Shown here piece after piece: positions 25,926 through 35,000 of a stretch of DNA of 64,000 nucleotides. The position numbers and the translations under genes are program-made. The DNA comes from DASZBX01 sp035943635 (GTDB lineage: Bacteria > Actinomycetota > Actinomycetes > Streptomycetales > Catenulisporaceae). The stretch lies in the NCBI GenBank assembly GCA_035943635.1, contig DASZBX010000024.1:1-64000 (forward strand), given 5' to 3'. A model generated the notes under the pieces. It made no database searches. It saw only the letters and a list, made by a program, of their open reading frames with translations, and was not told where the DNA came from. Position 1 is the stretch's first letter. Each line of letters starts with the position of its first letter.

Positions 25926-25931
25926 ATAATA
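25926..25931 (-). promoter_or_regulatory. -10 box of RDD gene 1 (leaderless)
   Basis: On the minus strand, TATTAT is followed by 8 bases and the ATG at 25917. Confidence 0.5.
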
Positions 25932-25993
25932 CCGAGCCGCCGCAGCCGATCGTAAGGTGATTAACCGTACTGCAATCCTGCGGGGCGAGCTTG

Positions 25994-26842
25994 TCAGGCC
26001 TGGACGACCACCGACCCGGCGATCTTGTCACTCCAGGTCTGGTGATTGGCGTCCCACAGCGGCCAGAGGTAGTTGAGCACTCCGGGAACGAAGCACAACA
26101 GGGTGAAGACGCCGTTCATCAGCCAGCGCAGCAGGCCGTAGCCGCCGCCGACCGGCGTGCCGTCCTGCATCCGGGCCAGCCTGATCCCGACCGCGCGCTT
26201 GCCGTAGGACTGGCCGCGGCTGCCGGCCAGGAACGCGTTGTAGAGAGACCAGATCACGGCGATCGCCGAGGTCAGCCCCTCCAGGGCCGAGTTGTGCGTC
26301 GGCTCGGTGATCAGCCCGAGGGCCACGCCGACCAGGACGTTGTCCAGCAGGTACGCCCCCACGCGCTTCCACCAGCCCGCGTAGGGCGGCATCGCGGCCG
26401 GGCCTGCGATCTGGCCGTAGCCGTACCCGGCCTGCTGCGCGCCGGACAGCGGCGGGACGGGCGGGGACTGCCCGTAGGAGTATCCGGCCGCGGCGTTCGG
26501 GTCGCCGAACTGCTGCCGGCCGGGCGGCTGGGTGAAGTGCTGCGCGCCGGCCTGGCCGTACTGCAGGGTGAACGGCTGCTCGCCCGGCTGGCTGCCGTAC
26601 TGCCCGACCTGCTGCTCGCCGGACTGCCCGAAGCTCTCGGCCGGCCGGCTGAACGACTGCCAGTCGGCGGGCCCGCTCATCGACCCGCCCGCCTGCTCCG
26701 GCTCCTGGCCGGGCGCCGGCTGCTGCGGCTGGGACGGCGGCCGGTACTGCCAGCCGGTCTCGGCGCGGCGGCGGTCGGAAGCCTGCTGGGCCTCGTCCCG
26801 CGGGTCTTCGGGCTCGTCGGGGTAGGGCGGCGTCGTGGTCAC
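25994..26842 (-). CDS. RDD family membrane protein 2
   Basis: About 282 residues, paralogous to the neighbour 76 bases downstream. The first 165 residues are rich in Gln, Pro, Gly and Tyr (repeated YGQ and GQSGEQ-like units), probably disordered and cytoplasmic. The RDD domain begins at WWKRVGAYLLDNVLVG and ends PLWDANHQTWSDKIAGSVVVQA. The GTG at 26842 is preceded by a strong AGGAGG at 6 bases, which decides the start against an upstream ATG at 26887. Confidence 0.88.
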   Translation of the reverse strand: MTTTPPYPDEPEDPRDEAQQASDRRRAETGWQYRPPSQPQQPAPGQEPEQAGGSMSGPADWQSFSRPAESFGQSGEQQVGQYGSQPGEQPFTLQYGQAGAQHFTQPPGRQQFGDPNAAAGYSYGQSPPVPPLSGAQQAGYGYGQIAGPAAMPPYAGWWKRVGAYLLDNVLVGVALGLITEPTHNSALEGLTSAIAVIWSLYNAFLAGSRGQSYGKRAVGIRLARMQDGTPVGGGYGLLRWLMNGVFTLLCFVPGVLNYLWPLWDANHQTWSDKIAGSVVVQA

Positions 26843-26981
26843 CGGTGGCCTCCTGTTGGATTCGGACGTTACCGTACAAATCTTCACAGCTGGTGGTAAG
26901 GGCCGCGCCTCTTACTGTGCTGAACGGGTGTCAGAATGCGGCAATCGGGCTGTTCCGCGTGGACAGCGGCCCGGACGGCCG

Positions 26982-27419
26982 CTACAGCAGGCTGAACCGG
27001 TGCAGCTGCCAGAGCCAGGAGGCGCAGAACGCGGCGGCGCCGAGCGTCCACCGCGCCCACCCCGGCAGACCGGCCCAGCGCCCGGGCAGGCCGGCGCCGA
27101 GCACCGGGTAGAGCAGCAGCCCGACCACGGCCACCAGCATGAACGGGTTCGCCGTGACCGCCGCACCCCAGTGGCCCGCCCCGGCCTGCATGAACATCGT
27201 GGTCGACCCGCAGAACGGACACGGGACCCCGGTGAACCGGCGCAACGGGCACAGCACGCCGGGATCGTCGCGTTCGTGCACCCGGGCGGCGACCAGCGCG
27301 GCCACGCCCGCGACGCCGAACCGCAGCGCCGCCCCGCGCACGCCCCGGCCGCCCCACGGCCACCGGGCCGCGCCGAGCCCCGGGGCGCGCACGCCGGCCT
27401 GGCCGGACGCCCGGCTCAC
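26982..27419 (-). CDS. DUF2752 family membrane protein
   Basis: A membrane protein of about 145 residues. The signature CPLRRFTGVPCPFCGSTTMFM is the Cys-rich loop of DUF2752, in which two Cys-containing motifs follow the first membrane helix. Two more hydrophobic segments follow (MLVAVVGLLLYPVLGAGL and TLGAAAFCASWLWQL). The GTG start overlaps the stop of the upstream DUF4190-like gene (GTGA), so the pair is translationally coupled. The function is unknown. Confidence 0.8.
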   Translation of the reverse strand: MSRASGQAGVRAPGLGAARWPWGGRGVRGAALRFGVAGVAALVAARVHERDDPGVLCPLRRFTGVPCPFCGSTTMFMQAGAGHWGAAVTANPFMLVAVVGLLLYPVLGAGLPGRWAGLPGWARWTLGAAAFCASWLWQLHRFSLL

Positions 27420-28609
27420 AGCCCGGCCGGCTTGCCCGCCCTGTTGCCGAACGGCCAGTTGTCCTGCAACTGCTGCAGGCACGCGTTCTGCTCGGAAACG
27501 GTGTTCGAACTCTGCATACACCGCGAATACTGCTGGAGCTGCGGGTACAGCGCCACGGAATAGGCGAGGATGCCGAGCGAGATCACCGCGGAGATCACAC
27601 ACCACACGATCGACGCGATCGCGTCCGGAGCCCGGCGGCCCTGCCGCGACGCATCGCGCTGGGCGAACGCACCTACCCACAGGCCCGCCACGGCCAGACA
27701 CAGGCCCGCCCCGGCGCCGATCATCCAGGTCGGGAAGGACTCGTACCCGTACAGCACCGCGAGCAGCGTGCAGATCGCGCCGCCCATGGCCAGGCCGCGG
27801 GCCCACCGGGATTTCAGGCTCAGCGGCGGCCGCTTGGGCTGCTCGCCCGGCCGGACCGGTTCGCGCGGCGGCCGGGGGTCGGGCCGGCGGCCCGGGGGCA
27901 GGTCCGGCGGGCGGTTGGGCTGCTGCCGGGACGGGTCGCCGGACTGCGGTCCGGGCTGCTGGCCGGGCCACGGACCGGGCCGGCCGTTCGGCGGGGGACC
28001 GGGCTGAGCGCCGGGCTGCTGGTAGGGCGGGCGGGCGGAACCGTTCGGGGGCAGGTTCTGCGGCGGCGGCCCGGCCGACCAGCCGGGCGGCGGGACCTGG
28101 CCCGGGCGGCCGAGGAACCAGGGGGCCGGGGCGGGCTGGTTCGCCGACCAGGTGACCGCGGGCTTGGCCGCGGGGTCGGCTGGTCGGTCCGAAGGAGCAT
28201 CGTTTGCAGGGGTCTGATCCGTCGGGGCCTGGTCCGCCGGAACCGGGGGAGCGTCCTGGGAGCCGGCCTGCGGGGACTGCGCCTCCTGGGACAGCGTGCC
28301 ATGCACCTCTTGGGCCGACTGACCGGTCCGCTGCTCGGACTGGGCCAGCACCGCGGCGGCCAGGGCGGACACGGACGCCGCCGAGGGCTCGGGAACGGCC
28401 TCGGGGACGACGGGCACAGGTGCCGCGGGCAGCACGGGCGGCGCAGGCGTGGACGGCTCGGCCGAGGGCGCCGTTGCCGCGGCGGACCGCGGCGTTTCCG
28501 ACGGATCGTCGGCCGGTGCGTCGCCGCCCCCGGCCTCGGGGGCGTCCGGCACATCCTTGCGTGGTGCGGCATCGGTCACTGTCGTCGGCTCCGTCATAGG
28601 CGAGGTCAC
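27416..28609 (-). CDS. DUF4190-like membrane protein with long Pro-rich N terminus
   Basis: About 397 residues. Residues 1-260 are low complexity, rich in Pro, Ala, Gly and Gln (PPNGRPGPWPGQQPGPQSG style). The C-terminal part has two or three hydrophobic segments (RGLAMGGAICTLLAVLYGY, GAGAGLCLAVAGLWVGAFA and IASIVWCVISAVISLGILA) and a short extracellular-type tail with two Cys. This matches the DUF4190 pattern. GTG 28609 lies 7 bases after GGAG; ATG 28597 is an alternative. It is divergent from purN. Confidence 0.72.
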   Translation of the reverse strand: MTSPMTEPTTVTDAAPRKDVPDAPEAGGGDAPADDPSETPRSAAATAPSAEPSTPAPPVLPAAPVPVVPEAVPEPSAASVSALAAAVLAQSEQRTGQSAQEVHGTLSQEAQSPQAGSQDAPPVPADQAPTDQTPANDAPSDRPADPAAKPAVTWSANQPAPAPWFLGRPGQVPPPGWSAGPPPQNLPPNGSARPPYQQPGAQPGPPPNGRPGPWPGQQPGPQSGDPSRQQPNRPPDLPPGRRPDPRPPREPVRPGEQPKRPPLSLKSRWARGLAMGGAICTLLAVLYGYESFPTWMIGAGAGLCLAVAGLWVGAFAQRDASRQGRRAPDAIASIVWCVISAVISLGILAYSVALYPQLQQYSRCMQSSNTVSEQNACLQQLQDNWPFGNRAGKPAGL

Positions 28610-28844
28610 GTGTGTGCTCCGGCACCGTGGCGCCACACCAGCGGATCCGTCCGTGGTGGTTCGCTGCGCCCGGTACCGCGAGTTGGCCCTCTAACGGTAC
28701 CGCTCGGTAAGGTTGCAGACATCCCGGCCTGCGCGTGCGCCCCTCGGCGCCCCGGACCGCCCCGGCCGCGGCCGCCCCCGCGCGGCGGCCGGAGCTGTGC
28801 GCGCCGGCCGATTCGACGCAACCACAAGGAAGGAAGCCGCGGTC

Positions 28845-29507
28845 GTGGCCTCTGCCCCCTATCAGCCCGGTGAGCTGTTCTCGCACAGCCCCACAAGCCC
28901 GCCCGGACGCCTCGTCGTCCTGGTCTCCGGCACCGGTACCAACCTCCAAGCCCTGCTCGACGCCGCCGCCGACCCCGGATACGGGGCCGAAGTGGTCGCG
29001 GTCGGCGCCGACCGGCCCGGCATTCCCGCCCTCGACCGGGCCGAGCAGGCGGACGTGCCCACCTTCGTCCACCGCGTCCCGGACCACCCGGACCGCGCCG
29101 ACTGGGACCGCGCCCTGCGCGACACCGTCGCCTCGCACAAGCCCGACCTGGTCGTCCTGGCCGGGTTCATGAAGCTGGTCGGCGCCGACTTCCTGGCCGA
29201 GTTCGGCGGCCGGGTGATCAACACCCACCCGGCATTGCTGCCCTCGTTCCCCGGGATGCACGGAGTGCGCGACGCCCTCGCGTACGGCGTGAAGGTCACC
29301 GGCTGCACCCTGTTCGCGGTGACCGCCGGGATCGACGACGGCCCGATCATCGGGCAGAGCGCGGTCGAGGTGGAACCCGGCGACGACGAGGCGAGCCTGC
29401 ACGAGCGGATCAAGGCCGCCGAGCGCAGGCTTCTGGTGGAGTACACGGGCCGGATGGCCCGCAACGGCTGGACTATCGGCACCGATCGTAAGGTGAGCGT
29501 TTCATGA
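28845..29507 (+). CDS. purN: Phosphoribosylglycinamide formyltransferase
   Basis: GAR transformylase of about 220 residues, third step of purine synthesis, using 10-formyl-tetrahydrofolate. LVVLVSGTGTNLQALLDA is the phosphate-binding N terminus. The catalytic Asn-His-Asp set lies in VINTHPALLPSFPG and TAGIDDGPIIGQ. GTG 28845 follows AAGGAAGGAAG at 8 bases; the frame upstream to 28713 is unlikely to be translated. The gene overlaps purH (ATGA), and folD, which makes the formyl donor precursor, is two genes downstream. Confidence 0.94.
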   Translation: MASAPYQPGELFSHSPTSPPGRLVVLVSGTGTNLQALLDAAADPGYGAEVVAVGADRPGIPALDRAEQADVPTFVHRVPDHPDRADWDRALRDTVASHKPDLVVLAGFMKLVGADFLAEFGGRVINTHPALLPSFPGMHGVRDALAYGVKVTGCTLFAVTAGIDDGPIIGQSAVEVEPGDDEASLHERIKAAERRLLVEYTGRMARNGWTIGTDRKVSVS

Positions 29508-31111
29508 CTTCGACAAGCACCCCCGCCCCGCAGGCCGGCGACTCCCGCGTGCCGATCCGGCGCGCGTTGATCAGCGTCTACGACAAGACCGGACTGGAGG
29601 CGCTGGCGGCCGGGCTGCACGAGGCCGGCGTGGCCATGGTCTCCACCGGCAAGTCCGCCGCGCTGATCGCCGCGCTCGGCCTGCCGGTGACCGAGGTGGC
29701 CGAGCTGACCGGGTTCCCCGAGTGCCTGGACGGCCGGGTCAAGACCCTGCACCCCAAGGTGCACGCCGGCATCCTGGCCGACCGCCGGCTGGCCGACCAC
29801 GTCCGCCAGCTCGAGGAGCTCCAGATCGAGGCGTTCGACCTGGTGGTCTCCAACCTCTACCCGTTCACCAGCACGGTCGCCTCCGGCGCCGGGCCGGACG
29901 AGTGCGTCGAGCAGATCGACATCGGCGGCCCGTCGATGGTGCGCGCCGCGGCCAAGAACCACCCGTCGGTGGCCATCGTGGTCAACCCGGACCGGTACCC
30001 GGACGTGCTGGCCGCGCTCGGCGCCGACGGCTTCACCCTGGACCAGCGCCGCCGCCTGGCCGCCGAGGCCTTCGCGCACACCGCCGCCTACGACGCGGCC
30101 GTGGCCTCCTGGTTCGCCTCGTCCTACGCCCCGGCCGACGAGTCCCCGTTCCCCGACTTCCTGGCCAACGCCTGGACCCGCAAGTCCGTGCTGCGCTACG
30201 GCGAGAACCCGCACCAGCAGGCCGCCCTGTTCGTCCCGGCCGGCTCCCCGGCCCAGGACACCACCAGCCTGGCCGGCGCGCAGCAGCTGCACGGCAAGGA
30301 GATGTCCTTCAACAACTTCGTGGACACCGACTCCGCGGTCCGGGCCGCGTACGACTTCGACGAGGCGTGCGTGGCGATCATCAAGCACGCCAACCCGTGC
30401 GGCATCGCCGTGTCCGCGGCCGGGGACCTGGCCGAGGCGCACCGCAAGGCGCACGAGTGCGACCCGGTCTCCGCGTACGGCGGCGTGATCGCGGTCAACC
30501 GGCCGGTCACGGTCGCCATGGCCCGGCAGGTCGCGGACGTGTTCACCGAGGTCATCTGTGCGCCCGGGTACGAGGACGGGGCGTTCGAGATCCTGGCCGC
30601 GCGCAAGAACATCCGGGTGCTGACCACCTCGGCGGCCAACCGCCGGGCCACCGAGTACCGGCAGATCGACGGCGGCATGCTGGTGCAGACCGGCGACCGG
30701 TTCCAGGCCGCGGGCGACGACCCGTCCGCCTGGCGGCTGGCGGCCGGCCCGGCCGCGGACCCGGACGTCCTGGCCGACCTGGCCTTCGCCTGGCGCGCGG
30801 TGCGCTCGGTGAAGTCCAACGCGATCCTGCTCGCGGCCGACGGCGCGTCCGTGGGCGTGGGCATGGGCCAGGTCAACCGGGTCGACTCGGCCAAGCTGGC
30901 GGTGGCCCGGGCCGGGGAGCGGGCGGCCGGCTCGGTCGGCGCCTCGGACGCGTTCTTCCCGTTCGCCGACGGCCTGGACGTGCTGATCGCGGCGGGCGTG
31001 CGGGCCGTGGTCCAGCCCGGCGGCTCGGTCCGGGACGACCAGGTGATCGCGGCGGCCGAGGCGGCCGGGATCAGCATGTACCTCACCGGCGCCCGGCACT
31101 TCGCGCACTGA
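29504..31111 (+). CDS. purH: Bifunctional AICAR formyltransferase/IMP cyclohydrolase
   Basis: Performs the last two steps of IMP synthesis. About 535 residues. The N-terminal MGS-like cyclohydrolase domain starts RRALISVYDKTGLEALA and includes STGKSA and KTLHPKVHAGIL. The transformylase domain has RYGENPHQQAALF and the catalytic Lys-His in AIIKHANPCG (near residue 296). The C terminus FFPFADGLDVLIAAG...PGGSVRDDQVI is diagnostic. Its ATG overlaps the purN stop. Confidence 0.97.
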   Translation: MTSTSTPAPQAGDSRVPIRRALISVYDKTGLEALAAGLHEAGVAMVSTGKSAALIAALGLPVTEVAELTGFPECLDGRVKTLHPKVHAGILADRRLADHVRQLEELQIEAFDLVVSNLYPFTSTVASGAGPDECVEQIDIGGPSMVRAAAKNHPSVAIVVNPDRYPDVLAALGADGFTLDQRRRLAAEAFAHTAAYDAAVASWFASSYAPADESPFPDFLANAWTRKSVLRYGENPHQQAALFVPAGSPAQDTTSLAGAQQLHGKEMSFNNFVDTDSAVRAAYDFDEACVAIIKHANPCGIAVSAAGDLAEAHRKAHECDPVSAYGGVIAVNRPVTVAMARQVADVFTEVICAPGYEDGAFEILAARKNIRVLTTSAANRRATEYRQIDGGMLVQTGDRFQAAGDDPSAWRLAAGPAADPDVLADLAFAWRAVRSVKSNAILLAADGASVGVGMGQVNRVDSAKLAVARAGERAAGSVGASDAFFPFADGLDVLIAAGVRAVVQPGGSVRDDQVIAAAEAAGISMYLTGARHFAH

Positions 31112-31144
31112 GACTGAAGTCCACACGATGACGGAGGACGACTG

Positions 31145-32008
31145 ATGACCGCGAAAATTCTGGACGGCGCGCTGACCGCCGCGGAGATCCACGAGGACCT
31201 GACCAAGCGGGTGGCCGCGCTGCGCGAGCGCGGCGTGGTGCCGGGCCTGGCCACGGTGCTGGTCGGCGACGACCCCGGCTCGCGTTCCTATGTCGGGATG
31301 AAGCACCGGGACTGCGCGAAGGTGGGCATCCACTCGATCGACCGCCGGCTGCCCCAGGACGCGACCCAGGAGCAGGTGGAGGCCGTGGTCGCCGAGCTCA
31401 ACGAGGACCCGGCCTGCCACGCCTACCTGGTCCAGCTGCCGCTGCCCAAGGGCCTGGACGAGTACCGGGTGCTGGAGCGGATCGCGCAGGACAAGGACGC
31501 GGACGGCCTGCACCCGCTGAGCCTGGGCAAGCTCGCGCTGGGCGAGCCGACCCCGCTGCCGTGCACGCCGTACGGCGCGGTGGTGCTGTTGCGCCGCTTC
31601 GGCGTCGAGCTGAACGGCGCGCACGTGGTGGTGATCGGCCGCGGCACGACCGTCGGCCGGCCGATCGGCCTGATCCTGACCCGGCGTTCGGAGAACGCGA
31701 CCGTGACCCTGTGCCACACCGGCACCCGGGACCTGGCCGCGCACACCCGGCAGGCGGACGTGATCGTGGCCGCGGCGGGCGTGCCGCACCTGGTGACCGC
31801 GGACATGGTCAAGCCGGGTGCGGCGGTGCTGGACGTGGGCGTCTCGCACGTGGACGGGAAACTGACCGGCGACGTGGCCCCCGAAGTGGCCGACGTCGCC
31901 GGTTACCTGTCGCCGAATCCCGGCGGGGTGGGCCCGATGACCCGGGCCCTGCTGCTCACGAACGTGGTCGAGGCCGCTGAGCGAGCGGCGCTGCGGGCTT
32001 CGGCCTGA
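31145..32008 (+). CDS. folD: Methylenetetrahydrofolate dehydrogenase/cyclohydrolase
   Basis: Bifunctional FolD of 287 residues that supplies 10-formyl-tetrahydrofolate for PurN and PurH. Conserved blocks: PGLATVLVGDDPGSRSYVGMK (with the catalytic Tyr and Lys), YLVQLPLPKGLD, the NADP-binding VVIGRGTTVGRP and the C-terminal PGGVGPMTRALLLTN. The Ser of the usual GRSxxVG motif is Gly here, seen also in some actinobacterial FolD proteins. GGAGGACGACTG precedes the ATG. The last 53 bases overlap the tail of the convergent glgB. Confidence 0.95.
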   Translation: MTAKILDGALTAAEIHEDLTKRVAALRERGVVPGLATVLVGDDPGSRSYVGMKHRDCAKVGIHSIDRRLPQDATQEQVEAVVAELNEDPACHAYLVQLPLPKGLDEYRVLERIAQDKDADGLHPLSLGKLALGEPTPLPCTPYGAVVLLRRFGVELNGAHVVVIGRGTTVGRPIGLILTRRSENATVTLCHTGTRDLAAHTRQADVIVAAAGVPHLVTADMVKPGAAVLDVGVSHVDGKLTGDVAPEVADVAGYLSPNPGGVGPMTRALLLTNVVEAAERAALRASA

Positions 32009-35000
32009 CCGGCGCGGGAGCCGGGGTCGGCGCCGGCGGCGCGGCGGAGAACGTCGCGGCCGTCGTCGCCGGCCCGATCGGCCCGGCCATCCCGTCCACG
32101 GTCCGCGGCGCGGACCGCGGCGGGGCCGGGGTCGGCGGCTTGGGCGCCCGGAACGGCCTGGTCTCGGCCGGGGCGACCTGCGCGGGCAGCGGGGCCGGCT
32201 GCGGGGTGGACCGGTTGGTCGGGGTCCGGAACAGCGGCATCATCGTGTCCCGGCGCGCGGACGGCAGAGCCGAGGCGGTGGTCGCGGACGGCTTCGGCGC
32301 GGAGGGCTTCTTGTCGGTGTCGGCCTTCGGCTGAGCGGTCGCCGGGGCCGGAGCCGGGGCCACGGTCGGTTCGGCGGTCCGCGCGGTCGCCGGTTGAGCT
32401 GCGGCCTTCGGAGCCGTCGTGGCTGCCGGGCCGGCCGGGGCCGGTGCAGGCTCTGGCTTGGCCACGGGCTTCGATTTGGTCACAGGCTCCGACGTGGCTA
32501 CGGATTCCGGCTTGGCCACCGGCTCCACCTTGGCCGAGGGCTTCGGCTTGGCTACGGGTTCCGCCTTGGCCAGGGGCTCAGGCTTAGTCACAAGTTCCGG
32601 CTTGGCCACGGTCTCTGGCTTGGTTGCAGGCTCCACCTTGGCCGCGGGCTCTACCTTGACCACGGTTACGGGTTCCGCCTTGGCCACAGGCTGTGGCTTG
32701 GCTACGGCTTCCACCTCGGCTACGGGCTCCGACTCGGCTACGGGCTCAGGCTCAGGTTCGGGCGCTGCGGCGAGCACGGGCTCGGCTTGCGCCACCGGCT
32801 CCGCCCTCTCGTCCGCCGACTCCGCGGCCGGCTCCTCTTCCAACTCCGCGAGCGGAACGACGACCAGTTCGACCACCGACGCCGCTGCGACCTGCGGCTC
32901 GTCGACGGCCTTGCCGGTCTCGGTCGCCAGCTCCATTCCGGACCCCAGCTCCGTCCCAGCCCCGACCAGCGCCCCGGCGTAGACCGCCGACTGCGTTCCG
33001 GCCTCGTTCTCCAGCTCGCCGACCGGCTCCGCGGTCGGGCCCGGCAGGACCTCGACCACCAGCTCAGCCGGCGCCTCGACCGCGGAGATGGCCACCTGCT
33101 CGGCCTCCGCGATCACTTCCTCGGCCTCCGCCTCGATCTCGCCGACCAGCTCGTCCACCCGCTCCGGGACCAGCCACAGGGTGCCGAGCGGGGGCAGCCG
33201 GAGCACGGCGTTGGACGGACGGCCGGACCACTCCTCGTCCCGGGCGCTGACCATGCCGTAGTTGCCGACGCCGGAACCGCCGTACTGCTCGGCGTCGGTG
33301 TTCAGCAGCTCGATCCAACGCGGCGACTGCTCGGCCGACAGCGGCAGCGGCAGGTGGTAGTCGTTCCACGGCACGGCCGCGAAGTTCACCACGCACACCA
33401 GCGGGCGCCCGTCGGCCGACCAGCGGACGAACGCGAACACGTTGTGGTCCGAGTCGTCCACGATCAGCCACTCGAAGCCCGCCGGGGTGTGGTCCTGCTC
33501 CCACAAGGCGGGCTGCTTCGTGTAATTGAAGTTCAGGTCCTGCACGGTCCGGAACACGCCGCGGTGCTCGGGGTAGTCCAGCAGCCACCAGTCCAGGCCG
33601 TGCTGCTCGGACCACTCGGCGTCCTGGGCGAATTCACACCCGGAGAACAACAGCTGCTTGCCCGGATGCGCCCACATGAAGGCCAGGTAGGCGCGCACGT
33701 TGGCCAACTGCTGCCAGCGGTCGCCGGCCATCTTGCGCAGCAGCGACCCCTTGCCGTGCACCACCTCGTCGTGGCTGATCGCCAGGACGAACTTCTCCGT
33801 GTACGCGTAGACCAGCGCGAACGTCATCTTGTCGTGGTGGTACCGGCGGTTTATCGGGTCCTGTGCCAGGTAGTCCAGGGTGTCGTGCATCCAGCCCATG
33901 TTCCACTTGAAGCCGAACCCGAGGCCGGTCAGCGCGCTGCCGTACACGTGGTGGTCCGTCGGCAGGGTCACGCCCGGCCACGCGGTGGACTCCTCGGCGA
34001 CCACGATCACGCCGGGCGAACGCTTGTAGCAGGTCGCGGTCAGCTCCTGCAGGAACGAGACCGCCTCCAGGTTCTCCCGTCCGCCGAACGCGTTCGGGTG
34101 CCACTGGCCCTCCTCGCGGGAGTAGTCCAGGTAGAGCATCGAGGCCACGGCGTCGACCCGCAGGCCGTCGATGTGCATCTGCTCGCACCAGAACAGCGCC
34201 GAGGCGACCAGGAAGTTGCGCACCTCGCGCCGGCCGTAGTCGAAGACCAGGGTGCCCCAGTCGGGGTGCTCGCCGCGGCGCGGGTCGGAGTGCTCGTACA
34301 GCGCGGTCCCGTCGAAGTCGGCCAGGGCCCAGGCGTCCTTGGGGAAGTGCGCCGGCACCCAGTCGATGAACACGCCGATCCCGGCCGCGTGCAGGGCGTC
34401 GATCAGGGCCCGGAAGTCGTCCGGCTTGCCCAGCCGCGCGGTCGGCGCGAAGTAGGAGGAGACCTGGTAGCCCCAGGACCCGCCGAACGGGTGCTCGGTC
34501 GGCGGCAGGAACTCCACGTGGGTGAACCCGAGCTCCAGCAGGTAGGCGGGCAGTTCGTCGGCCAGCTGCCGGTAGTCCAGGCCCGGCCGCCAGGACTGCA
34601 GGTGCAGTTCGTAGACGGACATCGGGGACCGGTACGGGTCGGTCTCGGCCCGCTTGGCCAGCCAGTCCTGGTCGGTCCAGACGAAGTCGGAGTCGTCGGT
34701 GACCGAGGCGTTCCCGGGCGGCGGCTCGGTCCGCCGGGCCAGCGGGTCGGCCTTCTGCCGCCAGATCCCGTCCCGGCCGAGGATCTCGTACTTGTACCGC
34801 TCGCCCGCGCCGACCTGCGGCACGAACAGCTCCCAGACCCCGGACCCGCCGAGCGAGCGCAGCGGGAACGCGGCGCCGTTCCAGTAGTTGAAGTCCCCGA
34901 TCACCCGGACGCCGCGCGCGTTGGGCGCCCAGACCGCGAAGGACACGCCGGTGACCGGGCCGAACTCGGCCTCCAGCCGGGCTTGGGCGGCGGCCCGCTC

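Noticed and set aside
26982..29402. 806-codon minus-strand frame from DUF2752 across purN
   Set aside because: Only the final 145 codons resemble a protein family, and a coupled GTG start exists at 27419. The rest opposes purN or shadows the DUF4190-like gene.
28862..31849. 995-codon minus-strand frame opposite purN, purH and folD
   Set aside because: Antisense to three clear enzymes; no recognisable domain.
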